A DNA stretch of 58,398 nt from Verrucomicrobiota bacterium (lineage in GTDB: Bacteria > Verrucomicrobiota > Verrucomicrobiia > Limisphaerales > J093). The DNA lies in assembly GCA_016871715.1 (NCBI GenBank), contig VHCO01000018.1, positions 1 through 58,398 of the forward strand, written 5' to 3'. Of the stretch, positions 34,911 through 43,528 are shown piece after piece; the stretch's first letter is position 1; every line of letters starts with the position of its first letter. The position numbers and the translations under genes were made by a program. The notes under the pieces are model-generated. The model did no database searches. It saw only the letters and a program-made list of their open reading frames with translations, and was not told the DNA's origin.

Positions 34911-36761
34911 ATGAAGACCAACACTGACCATAGCGATAGCGCGATCCCACGCAGACAGTTCCTCCGCATGGTGGGCGGTGTCGGTCTGACGGCGGCCGTG
35001 GCTCCGGGCTATTGCTTCGGGGGGCCTGGGCGGGTCAGTCCGGGCGTTCTACTCGAGGCGGCGTCCTTCGCCAAGCGCGGGGGTTGGGTGCTGGACACAC
35101 AGCACTACCAACAGATGGGCGGTTGCTACCTGCTGGCACACGGGCTGGGGCGACCGGTGGCCCCCGCAAAGAGCCAGATCAGCCTGCCCGAGGCGGGCCG
35201 CTGGCACATGTGGGTGCGCACGCGCAATTGGTGCCCGGGAAACTGGGAGGCACCCGGGCGCTTCAAGGTGCGCGTGAACGGAGTCGAGCTGGCGACAGCC
35301 TTCGGGACCGCCCCGGGCTGGGCGTGGCAGCCCGGCGGACCGATCGAGGCCCCTGCCGCAGGGGAGGTGTCCGTCGAGTTGTTGGATCTAACCGGTTTCG
35401 ACGGCCGTTGCGATGCCCTGTTCTTCTCCAGAGAGCCAGCGCCCCAGCTTCCGAACGAGGACTTGGTCGAGCTAGCGGCGTGGAAGGATCGCCTGGCCGG
35501 GCGGCAAGGGCTACCGATCGAGACCAGGGCGTTCGACGTTGTGATTGTTGGCGGCGGGATTGCCGGCTGCGCTGCCGCGCTCACGGCGCGCTCGCAAGGC
35601 CTCGAGGTGGCGCTGATTCAAGACCGACCCATTTTCGGCGGCAACGCCAGTGAGGAAGTCCGCGTCCACACGATTGGTATCCCGGGCAAGGGCAGCAAAC
35701 TCCTGAGCACGATCGACACCGAGCATTATCCCAACGGCGACGCCTTGGCCAAGGAAGACCAGAAGAAACGCGAAGCCACGATGGCGGCATCGGGCGTCCA
35801 GCTATTCCCGCTGCACCTCTGCTGTGGTCTGGAGAAGGTCGGGGACCGCATCGCAAGCGTCGAGGCGCGCGAGGCCACCTCGGGGCTCCTCCGGCGGTTT
35901 CGCGCCCCGATCTTCATTGACTGCACCGGGGACGGTTGGCTGGGGTATTGGGGTGGTGCGCAGTGCCGCTACGGTCGCGAGGCCAGGACTGAGTTTGGAG
36001 AGGCGTGGGATCTGCACGGCGACTTGTGGAGCCCGGCGGAGGCCGACGGGCGGGTGATGGGCGCCAGCGTGCTTTGGAACTCGGAACGGACCGGTGAAGG
36101 GTCGAGCTTTCCCGAGGTGCCCTGGGCGAGGCCGGTGGCCAAGGAGCACGCGGCCATTAACGGCGAGTGGTATTGGGAGTATTCGGCGAACGACTTGGAC
36201 CAGATCCGGGACGCGGAGCGGATTCGCGATCATCTCTTGCGTGCCATCTACGGTTCGTTTGCGAATGCGAAGCGGAACCCGAACCACGCCAGCGTGGCGC
36301 TCAAGTGGGTCGCTTACGTGGCGGGGAAACGGGAGTCGCGCCGGATCATGGGCGATTACTTATACACCATGCGCGACATGATGGAACGGCGCCGGTTCCC
36401 AGACGCCGTGGTCGAAGAGACCCGCGAGATCGACGCGCATCATCAGCTTGCCGAGACGGGTTCCCCGGTCGATTTCCTCTCGAAAGCGATGTTCTACAAG
36501 ACCGGCGGGATGTACTACGTTCCCTTCCGCTGCCTATACTCGCGCGATGTGGCCAATCTCATGATGGCGGGGCGTTGCTTTAGTTGCTCACACATCGGTC
36601 TGTGCGGCCCGCGCGTGATGAAGACCTGCGGCCAGATGGGGATCGCCACCGGGTATGCGGCGGCGCTGTGCAAAAAGCACCGGGCCACCCCGCGTCAGAT
36701 TGGTCAGCAGCATATTGTCGAGCTACGCCAGTTGATCGGCTACGGACCGTCCCAGAGCTGA
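34911..36761 (+). CDS. Exported FAD-dependent oxidoreductase
   Basis: This 616-residue protein has a Tat-like signal (IPRRQFLRMVGGVGLTAAVA). A beta-rich domain at about 35-180 looks like a carbohydrate-binding module (WHMWVRTRNWCPGNW, then GRFKVRVNGVEL). The FAD-binding Rossmann fold then starts with FDVVIVGGGIAGCAAALTAR, and a C-terminal FAD segment contains LMMAGRCFSCSHIGL. The family (FAD_oxidored) includes proteins annotated as xanthan-lyase-linked oxidoreductases. It likely acts on a sugar outside the cytoplasm. The start is ATG at 34911, placing the twin-arginine correctly. Confidence 0.86.
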   Translation: MKTNTDHSDSAIPRRQFLRMVGGVGLTAAVAPGYCFGGPGRVSPGVLLEAASFAKRGGWVLDTQHYQQMGGCYLLAHGLGRPVAPAKSQISLPEAGRWHMWVRTRNWCPGNWEAPGRFKVRVNGVELATAFGTAPGWAWQPGGPIEAPAAGEVSVELLDLTGFDGRCDALFFSREPAPQLPNEDLVELAAWKDRLAGRQGLPIETRAFDVVIVGGGIAGCAAALTARSQGLEVALIQDRPIFGGNASEEVRVHTIGIPGKGSKLLSTIDTEHYPNGDALAKEDQKKREATMAASGVQLFPLHLCCGLEKVGDRIASVEAREATSGLLRRFRAPIFIDCTGDGWLGYWGGAQCRYGREARTEFGEAWDLHGDLWSPAEADGRVMGASVLWNSERTGEGSSFPEVPWARPVAKEHAAINGEWYWEYSANDLDQIRDAERIRDHLLRAIYGSFANAKRNPNHASVALKWVAYVAGKRESRRIMGDYLYTMRDMMERRRFPDAVVEETREIDAHHQLAETGSPVDFLSKAMFYKTGGMYYVPFRCLYSRDVANLMMAGRCFSCSHIGLCGPRVMKTCGQMGIATGYAAALCKKHRATPRQIGQQHIVELRQLIGYGPSQS

Positions 36762-36895
36762 GCCGTTAGGCAACCCGCCGCGCGCTCGGCGTGCGGGCAG
36801 GGGCGTTTGCGCTCGCGTTCTGGGGATGGTAAGCTCCCGCCCATCGTGCATGGTTGCCTCATCGTCGGACTCGGGAGCCACCGCTGCATGTCGGC

Positions 36896-36980
36896 GGCAG
36901 GGCGCGCCGTCCTCTGCGCGCCGCGCCTACGGCCTGGGGGCACGGAACGCTGCGGCGCGCAGAGGACTGCGCGCGCTGCC
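36896..36980. repeat. Palindromic intergenic element 3
   Basis: Arms 36896-36924 and 36952-36980, with cores GCGCCGTCCTCTGCGCGC and GCGCGCAGAGGACTGCGCGC, form an almost perfect inverted repeat with a 27-base loop. Ends read GGCAGGG and GCTGCC. It ends 45 bases before the ATG of the PQQ-type propeller gene at 37026, so it would be part of, or just upstream of, that gene's leader. Confidence 0.85.
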
Positions 36981-37025
36981 CAGATTGGGTCTCTACCGAG
37001 ATCCCAGCAGTCACGATCATTGTCT

Positions 37026-38417
37026 ATGATGAATCCCTCGTCTCCGTCCCTGATACCATCGCGCGCAAGCGGCAGGTTGGCCTGTGTCTTGCGTGTTGCC
37101 GGCCCGTTTGACCTCCGGAAGCCGCGCGCGTCGAGTTGGTTCCCGCTGAGCGTCGCGCTCGCTACTCTCGCGGTTGCGCTTTCGGTACCTCCGGGGGTTG
37201 CGGGTGAGCCGGAGAACTGGCCGAGCTGGCGCGGCCCGACCTTTAGCGGCAGCACGACTCGAGGCGAGTATCCGGTTCGCTGGGAGGCTGCGCATGCGCT
37301 TTGGAAGGTCGCCCTCTCGGGCAAAGGCTCATCGAGCCCGATTGTCTGGAACGACCGGATCATCGTGACCGCTCCGGCGGAGGGGCAGGATAGCGTGTTG
37401 GCGTTCGACCGGTCGGGTCGGGCCCTGTGGCAGACGGCGGTGGGGAACGCCAGCCCGCCCAGGCACCGGACGCTGGGATCGAGCTCGAACGCCTCGCCGG
37501 TCACGGATGGCGATGGTCTATTCGTCTACTTTCGGAGTGGCCGACTCGCCGCTCTCGAGCTCGACGGGACGGTCCGCTGGAAGCTGAATCTGACCGACAA
37601 GTTCGGCCCGGAACAACTCTTCTGGGACACCGGCACTTCGCCGGTGCTGGCCGGTAAGTTCGTGGTCATGGCGCGCCTGCACGGTGGCGAGTCGTGGATT
37701 GCGGCGTTTGACCGAGGCACCGGCGAGCTGCGATGGCAACAGCCGCGCAATTACACGACCCCGACCGAGAACAACAACGCGTACACCACCCCGCTGGTCT
37801 ATTCGCACGAGGGCAAGACGGCGCTCCTGGTCTGGGGGGCCGATCATTTGACGGCGCATGACGCCAGCGACGGTGCCTTGCTGTGGTCGTGCGGCGGGTT
37901 TAACCCCCAGGGCACAGGCTTCTGGCCGGCCATCGCTTCGCCTCTGATCGTGGGCGAGATGGTGGTCGTCCCGGTCGGCCGCGACGATCGCCCCGGTCAA
38001 GCCCGCGTTCACGGCATTGGGTTAGGCGGCCGCGGCGATGTGACGGAGTCGCGCCGGGTCTGGACGCGCGAGGACCTGGGCGTGTTTGTGGCTACACCGG
38101 CCGAGTACGAAGGGCGCGCCTACTTGCTGCGGCATCGCGGCGAGGTGGTGTGTCTGGACCCGAAGACCGGCCAGACCGTCTGGACCGGGGCCTTCCCGCG
38201 CGAGCGAACCAGCTACTACGCTTCCCCCCTCATCGCCAACGGTACCCTCTACGCCGCGCGCGAGGATGGCGTGGTCTTCACCGCGCGGGTGGGGGAGAAG
38301 TTTGAGTTGTTGGCGGAAAACCCCATGGGCGAACGCATCGTGGCCTCGCCGGTCCCGATGTCGAACCGGCTCCTGCTGCGCGGCGATCAGCACCTGTTCT
38401 GCATCGGCGCCGATTAG
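37026..38417 (+). CDS. Exported PQQ-type beta-propeller protein
   Basis: This 463-residue protein has an N-terminal basic region and a hydrophobic signal (FPLSVALATLAVALSVPPGV). Repeated PQQ-like propeller blades follow: NWPSWRGPTFSGST, SVLAFDRSGRALWQTAV, AAFDRGTGELRWQQPRNY, LTAHDASDGALLWSCGGF and VVCLDPKTGQTVWTGAF. The repeat AxDxxTGxxxW is diagnostic for the fold. Such proteins can be quinoprotein-like enzymes or assembly scaffolds (BamB-like). No cofactor-binding Cys pair is visible, so function is open. A paralogue follows 60 bases downstream. Confidence 0.85.
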   Translation: MMNPSSPSLIPSRASGRLACVLRVAGPFDLRKPRASSWFPLSVALATLAVALSVPPGVAGEPENWPSWRGPTFSGSTTRGEYPVRWEAAHALWKVALSGKGSSSPIVWNDRIIVTAPAEGQDSVLAFDRSGRALWQTAVGNASPPRHRTLGSSSNASPVTDGDGLFVYFRSGRLAALELDGTVRWKLNLTDKFGPEQLFWDTGTSPVLAGKFVVMARLHGGESWIAAFDRGTGELRWQQPRNYTTPTENNNAYTTPLVYSHEGKTALLVWGADHLTAHDASDGALLWSCGGFNPQGTGFWPAIASPLIVGEMVVVPVGRDDRPGQARVHGIGLGGRGDVTESRRVWTREDLGVFVATPAEYEGRAYLLRHRGEVVCLDPKTGQTVWTGAFPRERTSYYASPLIANGTLYAAREDGVVFTARVGEKFELLAENPMGERIVASPVPMSNRLLLRGDQHLFCIGAD

Positions 38418-38455
38418 GGGCTCGAAAGCCAGCACCGCGGACTTGACCGCCGCGC

Positions 38456-38470
38456 AAGGTCAGCGACCTT
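38456..38470. other. Small perfect inverted repeat before the second propeller gene
   Basis: AAGGTC-AGC-GACCTT (six-base arms, three-base centre) ends 7 bases before the ATG at 38478, where the ribosome should bind. It could be a translational hairpin or an operator; no experiment is implied by the sequence alone. Confidence 0.35.
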
Positions 38471-38477
38471 AGGCGCC

Positions 38478-39842
38478 ATGAAACATCACCGGTCCTTTCT
38501 GAACCCGCTGCGGGCGGCGCTCCTCGGGGCGCTGGCTGCCTCGACCTTGGCCGTGGCCGATGACTGGCCGCAGTGGCTCGGGCCTCAACGCGATGGCGTC
38601 TGGCGCGAGACGGGGATCGTCGAGAAGTTCCCCAGTGGCGGGCCGCCCGTGCGTTGGCGCACACCGATCGGTGGCGGGTTCACCGGACCGGCGGTGGCGA
38701 GTGGCCGCGTCTACCTCATGGACCGCCAACTTCCGGAGGGCACGCGGAACCCATCGAATCCCTTTGACCGTGGCTCGATTCCCGGGCGGGAGCGTGTCCT
38801 CTGCCTCAACGAAGCCGACGGTCGAGTGTTGTGGCAGCACAGCTACGATTGCCCCTACACGGTGAGCTACGCCACTGGGCCGCGCGCGACACCGCTAGTC
38901 GCTGGCGGCAAGGTTTACACGCTGAGCGCCGAGGGCCACCTGTTTTGCTTCGAGGCGGACACGGGCAAGGTTGTTTGGTCGCGCGATTTCAAGCAGGACT
39001 TCGGGGCCAAGACGCCAGTCTGGGGCTTTGCGGGGCACCCGCTGCTGGACGGGCCCCGGCTCATCTGCCTGGTCGGGGGCGACGGCGCCGTCGCCGTGGC
39101 GCTGGATAAAGAGACCGGCCAAGAGCAATGGCGCGCCCTCACGGCGAAGGAACCTGGGTATTGCCCGCCGACGCTGATCACGCATGCCGGCCGGCGGCAG
39201 GTGATTCTTTGGCATCCCGAGTCGGTGAACGCCCTCGAACCGGAGAGTGGGAAGGTGTTGTGGTCGGTGCCGTTCGAGTCGCGCGCCGGGCTAAGCGTGT
39301 CGACGCCGCGGTTGGCTGGCGACGGGCTCTTTATCACGACCTTCTACAACGGCTCGCTGTTGTTGCGGTTGGGCGCGGGCACACCGGAGGTGGTCTATCG
39401 CAGCCAGAAGGCAAGCGAGAAAGACACCACGGAGCTGCACTCGATCATCCCCACCCCGTTTATCGAAGGGGGCCATGTCTACGGGGTGTGCAGCTACGGC
39501 CAGTTGCGTTGTCTGAAGCTCGATACCGGCGAGCGCGTTTGGGAAACGCTCGCCGCCACCACCCCCGAAAAGGAAACCCGCTGGGGCAACGCGTTTCTGG
39601 TGAAACACCAGGACCGCTTTTTCCTATTCAACGAGCGCGGTGACCTGATCATCGCCAAGCTCACCCCGCTCGGGTACCAGGAGCTCAGCCGCGCCCACCT
39701 GCTCGATCCCACCAACCCCGATCCTGGCCGGCGCGTGGTCTGGTCGCATCCGGCCTTTGCGAATCGATCCGTCTACGCGCGCAACGACGTCGAGCTGGTC
39801 TGTGTTTCGCTCGCCGCCGCCGAGCCAGCACCGGCTGACTGA
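38478..39842 (+). CDS. Exported PQQ-type beta-propeller protein, paralogue
   Basis: This 454-residue protein has a signal peptide (MKHHRSFLNPLRAALLGALA) then propeller blades: DDWPQWLGPQRDGVWRE, VLCLNEADGRVLWQHSY, LFCFEADTGKVVWSRDF, AVALDKETGQEQWRAL, LEPESGKVLWSVPF and LKLDTGERVWETLA. It shares the WPxWxGP N-terminal signature with the gene just upstream, so the two are likely an old duplication forming a two-gene operon (60-base gap containing a small inverted repeat). Substrate unknown. Confidence 0.85.
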   Translation: MKHHRSFLNPLRAALLGALAASTLAVADDWPQWLGPQRDGVWRETGIVEKFPSGGPPVRWRTPIGGGFTGPAVASGRVYLMDRQLPEGTRNPSNPFDRGSIPGRERVLCLNEADGRVLWQHSYDCPYTVSYATGPRATPLVAGGKVYTLSAEGHLFCFEADTGKVVWSRDFKQDFGAKTPVWGFAGHPLLDGPRLICLVGGDGAVAVALDKETGQEQWRALTAKEPGYCPPTLITHAGRRQVILWHPESVNALEPESGKVLWSVPFESRAGLSVSTPRLAGDGLFITTFYNGSLLLRLGAGTPEVVYRSQKASEKDTTELHSIIPTPFIEGGHVYGVCSYGQLRCLKLDTGERVWETLAATTPEKETRWGNAFLVKHQDRFFLFNERGDLIIAKLTPLGYQELSRAHLLDPTNPDPGRRVVWSHPAFANRSVYARNDVELVCVSLAAAEPAPAD

Positions 39843-40020
39843 CCGGTCGTCGGCCGTCGCTGCGGGTGTTGGCTCAGGCCAAAGCTGTGGTTGTCCTTGT
39901 ATCCGTTGGGACGGGGCTTGAGTCGGGTGACGCGCGCGCCTATCGATGTCGGCGCGGTGAAGTCCGACGACGGGCCGGCCGCGGGCCGGTCGCGATGGTA
40001 GGGAGCGTTCATGTGGATGC

Positions 40021-40108
40021 GGAGGTAGGGCGCGCAGTCCTCTGCGCGCCGCCAACCAATGTGGACACCGAAAGCCGCGGCGCGCAGAGGACTGCGCGCC
40101 CTACCTCC
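40021..40108. repeat. Palindromic intergenic element 4 (perfect 32-base arms)
   Basis: Arms 40021-40052 and 40077-40108 are exact reverse complements over 32 bases, beginning GGAGGTAGGGCGCGCAGTCC and ending CCCTACCTCC. They enclose a 24-base loop containing GTGGACAC, the same loop core as element 2. As a folded strand it would be extremely stable. It lies in the 779-base gap 39843-40621. Confidence 0.9.
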
Positions 40109-40424
40109 ATAACCCTTAACCCGTCGGTCCGGGCTTGTGAGCCTCCGCGGGGCGACCGCCGCGACAGCGCGTGATGAGCCGTCGGCTTTACATCCCGACC
40201 ACAGCGCGGGTTCAACCCCGTGCGACATTGCGACATGGCAGACTCTCCGGGTCGCGGTCTTCTGTGCGGTGGAAGTATGTCTGTCAACTACCAAAAACCT
40301 GGCCTACTATGTTATGCGCCCTTGCGATCGGCCCGTTCAGCAAGACGGTGGCCGATGCCGCCCGCGACGTCGAGTTGCCCCTCAAGCGGTTGCGCGATTT
40401 GGTGTGAACTGCGCCAGAGCGATT

Positions 40425-40597
40425 GCGGGGAGATCGTCCCGGCTGCCGAGGGACTGCTCAAGAGCGGCGTCTTTCCTGGGTTGTGGCTTGATGCTGCGGC
40501 GTTGCTGCGGGGTGACCTCAAAGCCGTCCTGGCCGCGCTGCGGCGCGGTCTGAACAGCCCCCACCACGCCCAATTCGTGTCGACAAACCTCCGCTGA
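40425..40597 (+). pseudogene. Uma2-family endonuclease C-terminal remnant
   Basis: The reading frame from about 40425 to the stop at 40597 gives EGLLKSGVFPGLWLDAAALL, then GDLKAVLAALRRGLNSPHHA. This matches the C-terminal signature of Uma2-type (DUF820, PD-(D/E)XK) proteins, which are very common in such genomes. The N-terminal two thirds with the nuclease core is missing; upstream sequence in other frames contains only short non-matching pieces. I therefore call it a decayed gene. The rest of the 39843-40621 gap holds palindromic element 4 and nothing else I can support. Confidence 0.7.
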
Positions 40598-40621
40598 CCT
40601 CGGCGGCAAGGCCCCGGGCCG

Positions 40622-41788
40622 CTAGCGGGCGGGCGTCCCCGCGGGCAACGGCCCATACACTCGAACACCATATGGAGGGAACTCGTCGGTCACCCGACCT
40701 TGGTCGGGCGCCAACTCCCGTTCCTCGGCCAACACGGGGATCGGCAAGTCCGTGGGCCGCGGCAGGGCGAAGTGGAGGCGGTGGGCCTCGGCGGTGGTGT
40801 TCACGCCCAGGATGTACTCACCGGCCGGGACAATGGCGCTGCCCGAGCGCACCCGCAACCAGACCAACTCGACGCTGCTCGACAGGGCGGCATTGAACCG
40901 GCGCGCGGGGTCCTCATACACAAACCGCTTGGGCCACCACAGGTGCTCTGCCAAGAACAACGGCGTTCGCTGGTTGACTTCCTCGACCACCGCCTGCACC
41001 GCTTGCCAAGCGGTCGGATGCTCGCTGAGCCGCCAGCGGCCGTCGTCGTAGGCGTAGAAGAACAGGCCGGTGGCGCGCTCGACCAACGCGCCGTAGGCCA
41101 TGCACCGCAGTTCCGCGTAGGTCGGCGGGCGGAAATCGTCGCGGCGCTCGGACATCAACTCGGGATACAGGCTCCAGTCGAAGGTCTGGAGGACGGCGAC
41201 CAAGGGCTTGCGTGGGCCCAAGGCGAGCCGGGCCTGGCGGAGGTGTTGCCCGAAATTCGCCAGGGGCAACCACGGGACCGGGTAACGGTCGAGCATGGTG
41301 ATGTCCGTGATGTTGGCGTAGTGGAAGGATTCGTACCCCTGCATCAGGGCGAGCGCAGTCGGCTTGCGCGCCCCGATCCGCTTGAAGTATGCGTGCGCCG
41401 CCTGCACTTGCCCAGGCGGCACCTGGTTCAGATCCGGTTCGTCCACCACGTACCACGCCCACAACGCCGGATGCCCATCATACCGGCTCACAGCCGCCCG
41501 GAAGTGCGGGCCAGCGGAGGTGCCTGGGCTTGCCAACACGCGTAACCCGGCGGCGCGGGCGGCGTCCAGGAAGGGCGTGGTTGCCGGCCCCTGCACCAGG
41601 TTAAAACCCGCCGCGCGCAGCACAGGCAACTGGTTGGTGTCGCGCACGCCGTACACCCCTACGGGATAAAAGCCCGCGCCCGGATGGCGGCAACCGGCGA
41701 CTAGCGCCAGGAGGCTGGCCAGTATCCAACCGGCGGTCGCGCGTGAGCCGCTGCGCCCTGGACCGGATCGCTCAGGTTCAATCGCCAT
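40622..41788 (-). CDS. Lipoprotein with a TIM-barrel glycosidase-like domain
   Basis: This 388-residue protein has a lipoprotein signal (TAGWILASLLALVAGC, lipobox LVAGC). A barrel-like domain follows with FYPVGVYGVRDTNQLPVLR, ALWAWYVVDEPDL, ITMLDRYPVPW and ATGLFFYAYDDGRW. The DEPD motif sits where glycosidases of this fold carry the acid/base Glu. A small C-terminal beta domain (VELVWLRVRSGSAIVPAG) follows. It is probably a membrane-anchored glycoside hydrolase or carbohydrate-binding protein; the family is not certain. Start ATG 41788; 41821 is possible. Confidence 0.68.
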   Translation of the reverse strand: MAIEPERSGPGRSGSRATAGWILASLLALVAGCRHPGAGFYPVGVYGVRDTNQLPVLRAAGFNLVQGPATTPFLDAARAAGLRVLASPGTSAGPHFRAAVSRYDGHPALWAWYVVDEPDLNQVPPGQVQAAHAYFKRIGARKPTALALMQGYESFHYANITDITMLDRYPVPWLPLANFGQHLRQARLALGPRKPLVAVLQTFDWSLYPELMSERRDDFRPPTYAELRCMAYGALVERATGLFFYAYDDGRWRLSEHPTAWQAVQAVVEEVNQRTPLFLAEHLWWPKRFVYEDPARRFNAALSSSVELVWLRVRSGSAIVPAGEYILGVNTTAEAHRLHFALPRPTDLPIPVLAEERELAPDQGRVTDEFPPYGVRVYGPLPAGTPAR

Positions 41789-42036
41789 CGCCCCTCTTCT
41801 CGGTCTGCCGGATCGGCTCATGCGGCGCCAGCATGGAGACGGGCTCGGCCTGCAGGCAAACAAAACCTGCATCCGCCAGGATGGGTGTGGACGCGGGGAG
41901 CGGACGATCCAGGTCGGCGTAGCCCGGTTGTTTCACGCGTGTTCTTGCGCTGCCCGGCGTAGGATTCCGTCATGCCGGTCGGTTTCGCCGGAAGGAGTGC
42001 GCACGCTATCGGCAGACTCTCGTTTATGCCAAGCTC

Positions 42037-42396
42037 TCATCCGTATCTCCGCAACCCCAGCCCAACCACGACACCGACTCCGACATGCAGCGCGGCAATC
42101 GCCAGAAAGACCAAGCGGAAAGTGCGGTCCCGGGTCTTGTGGCGGAAGAAGACCTGGCCGACAAACGCCCCCGGGGTCGCGGCGCACAACGCCATGAGGT
42201 GCAAGGCGAGCTCGGGCACGCGCCGCAACCGCGCTCGAGCGAGGAACTTGTCGTAGCCGTAAGCGAGCGTTGTCGCCAGGTTCACGCCGCCGGCCAGGCT
42301 CCAGAGCGGCGAGACCCCTGACGCGGCCAGAGCCACCGCTATCGCGATGGCCCCGCCCGCGAAAGCCAACATCACCGTCCAACCGAACCGTGTCAT
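42037..42396 (-). CDS. DUF1294 small membrane protein
   Basis: This 119-residue protein has about four hydrophobic segments and the DUF1294 signature AYGYDKFLARARLRRVPELALHL, then GAFVGQVFFRHKT. Function unknown for the family. It follows the MIT-AAA ATPase gene by 13 bases in the same direction, so it is the likely last gene of the ESCRT-like operon. Because DUF1294 proteins also occur alone, the link may be only positional. Confidence 0.85.
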   Translation of the reverse strand: MTRFGWTVMLAFAGGAIAIAVALAASGVSPLWSLAGGVNLATTLAYGYDKFLARARLRRVPELALHLMALCAATPGAFVGQVFFRHKTRDRTFRLVFLAIAALHVGVGVVVGLGLRRYG

Positions 42397-42409
42397 GGCC
42401 CGGGCCCGC

Positions 42410-43528
42410 TCATTTGAACCTGGCCTGGGCGAACTTCTTGTACTCTCTCATCATCTCGGGTGTGGCGCTCGAGGGGATGGTCTTGAGGGCCTGCTCGATG
42501 TCGTCTTGGGTGAGGAGGTTGGCGGCACCGCCGATGCTGCGCCTGAAGCCGGTGCGCTTGGCGGATTGGAGGATGGCCACAATGTCCGAACCGGTGTAGC
42601 CATCCAGCCGCGCGGCTAACACCCGAGCGTCGAGCCCTGCCTCGACCGGTGCGCCCCCCAGGTTCCGTTGCACCATGAACTCGCGGGCGGCGAGATCGGG
42701 CAGGTCGACGAAGATCTTCTCGTCGAACCGGCCGGTGCGGAAGACGGCCTCGTCGATGTCCCAAGGCTTGTTGGTGGCGCCCAACAGCAGGAGGACGTTC
42801 GGGGACTCCTCGAACCCGCCGACCTCGGCGAGGAATTGAACGACGATACGGTTATCGACCACCGAGTTCCCGCCGCGCTTGGGCAGTAGCCCGTCCAGGT
42901 CGTCCAGGAACAGAACCGAGAGCGGCCGGGAACGGGCCGTCTGGATGAGCTTGCGCAGGCGCTGTTCGGATTCGCCGTGCCACTTGGACCGGATCTCGGC
43001 GCCGGTTGCGTAGAAGAAGGCCGCCTCGAGCTCGCCTGCGACGGCCTTGCCAAGGGTCGTTTTCCCATTGCCCGGCGGACCGAACAGCAGGATGCCGCCG
43101 CCGGCGCGGATGCCCCATTCTCTGGCCTTGTCCGGGTGCTTGAGCGGCTCGATGACCATCTCGGCCAGCTTCGCCTTGACGGCGTCCATGCCGGCGATGT
43201 CGGTTAGCCGCACGTTGGGTTTCTCGGTAACCAGCCAATCCTCTTCGCCTCGAACGGCATCCCCTCCCGCCTCGCGCACGGCACGCGGGGCGCTTGGCCG
43301 GGCGGATCCCCGGGGCGCCTTAGCCTGGAGTTCCTCGCCCACCTCGATCAACTCGCGGGCTTCCCGCAGGTGGGCCTGGCGCACTTTGCCGTCGCACTTC
43401 TCAGCCAGCTTGAGGGCGAATTCGCCCGCCTTCGCCAGGTGAAATGCCGCCTTGCGCAGGGCGCCCTCGTTCATGGACCGCTCGGCCAGGGTCGCATGCT
43501 CGCGTTTCTTGTCGGCATCGAAACTCAT
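42410..43528 (-). CDS. Vps4-like AAA ATPase with MIT-like N-terminal domain
   Basis: This 372-residue protein starts with a three-helix region at 8-70 (AERSMNEGALRKAAFHLAKA, then HLREARELIEVGEEL), patterned like a MIT domain. The AAA module has Walker A GPPGNGKTT (150-158), a pore loop SKWHGESE (181-188), Walker B FLDDLD (207-212), sensor 1 GATNKPWDIDEA (250-261) and candidate arginine fingers Arg264 and Arg267. KWxGESE and ATNxPWxID are hallmarks of the Vps4/katanin/spastin (meiotic) clade. The C-terminus (QDDIEQALKTIPSSATPEMM) resembles the final Vps4 helix. Walker B has Asp where Glu is usual. The ATG overlaps the stop of the Snf7-like gene (ATGA). Predicted to disassemble ESCRT-III-like filaments. 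Confidence 0.85.
   Translation of the reverse strand: MSFDADKKREHATLAERSMNEGALRKAAFHLAKAGEFALKLAEKCDGKVRQAHLREARELIEVGEELQAKAPRGSARPSAPRAVREAGGDAVRGEEDWLVTEKPNVRLTDIAGMDAVKAKLAEMVIEPLKHPDKAREWGIRAGGGILLFGPPGNGKTTLGKAVAGELEAAFFYATGAEIRSKWHGESEQRLRKLIQTARSRPLSVLFLDDLDGLLPKRGGNSVVDNRIVVQFLAEVGGFEESPNVLLLLGATNKPWDIDEAVFRTGRFDEKIFVDLPDLAAREFMVQRNLGGAPVEAGLDARVLAARLDGYTGSDIVAILQSAKRTGFRRSIGGAANLLTQDDIEQALKTIPSSATPEMMREYKKFAQARFK

Noticed and set aside
40009..40287. An open frame containing RAVLCAP and GAQRTARPT
   Set aside because: It is the translation of palindromic element 4. The same peptide words appear at each palindrome regardless of strand, so it is not a gene.
40171..40407. A 78-codon frame ending VADAARDVELPLKRLRDLV
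   Set aside because: It looks partly protein-like but overlaps the Uma2 remnant region, matches no family I know and lacks a ribosome site. Not called.
42410..43528. The AAA protein as FtsH or a proteasomal/CDC48-type ATPase
   Set aside because: There is no membrane helix, no HExxH protease domain and only one AAA module, and the pore and sensor motifs are of the Vps4/katanin type.
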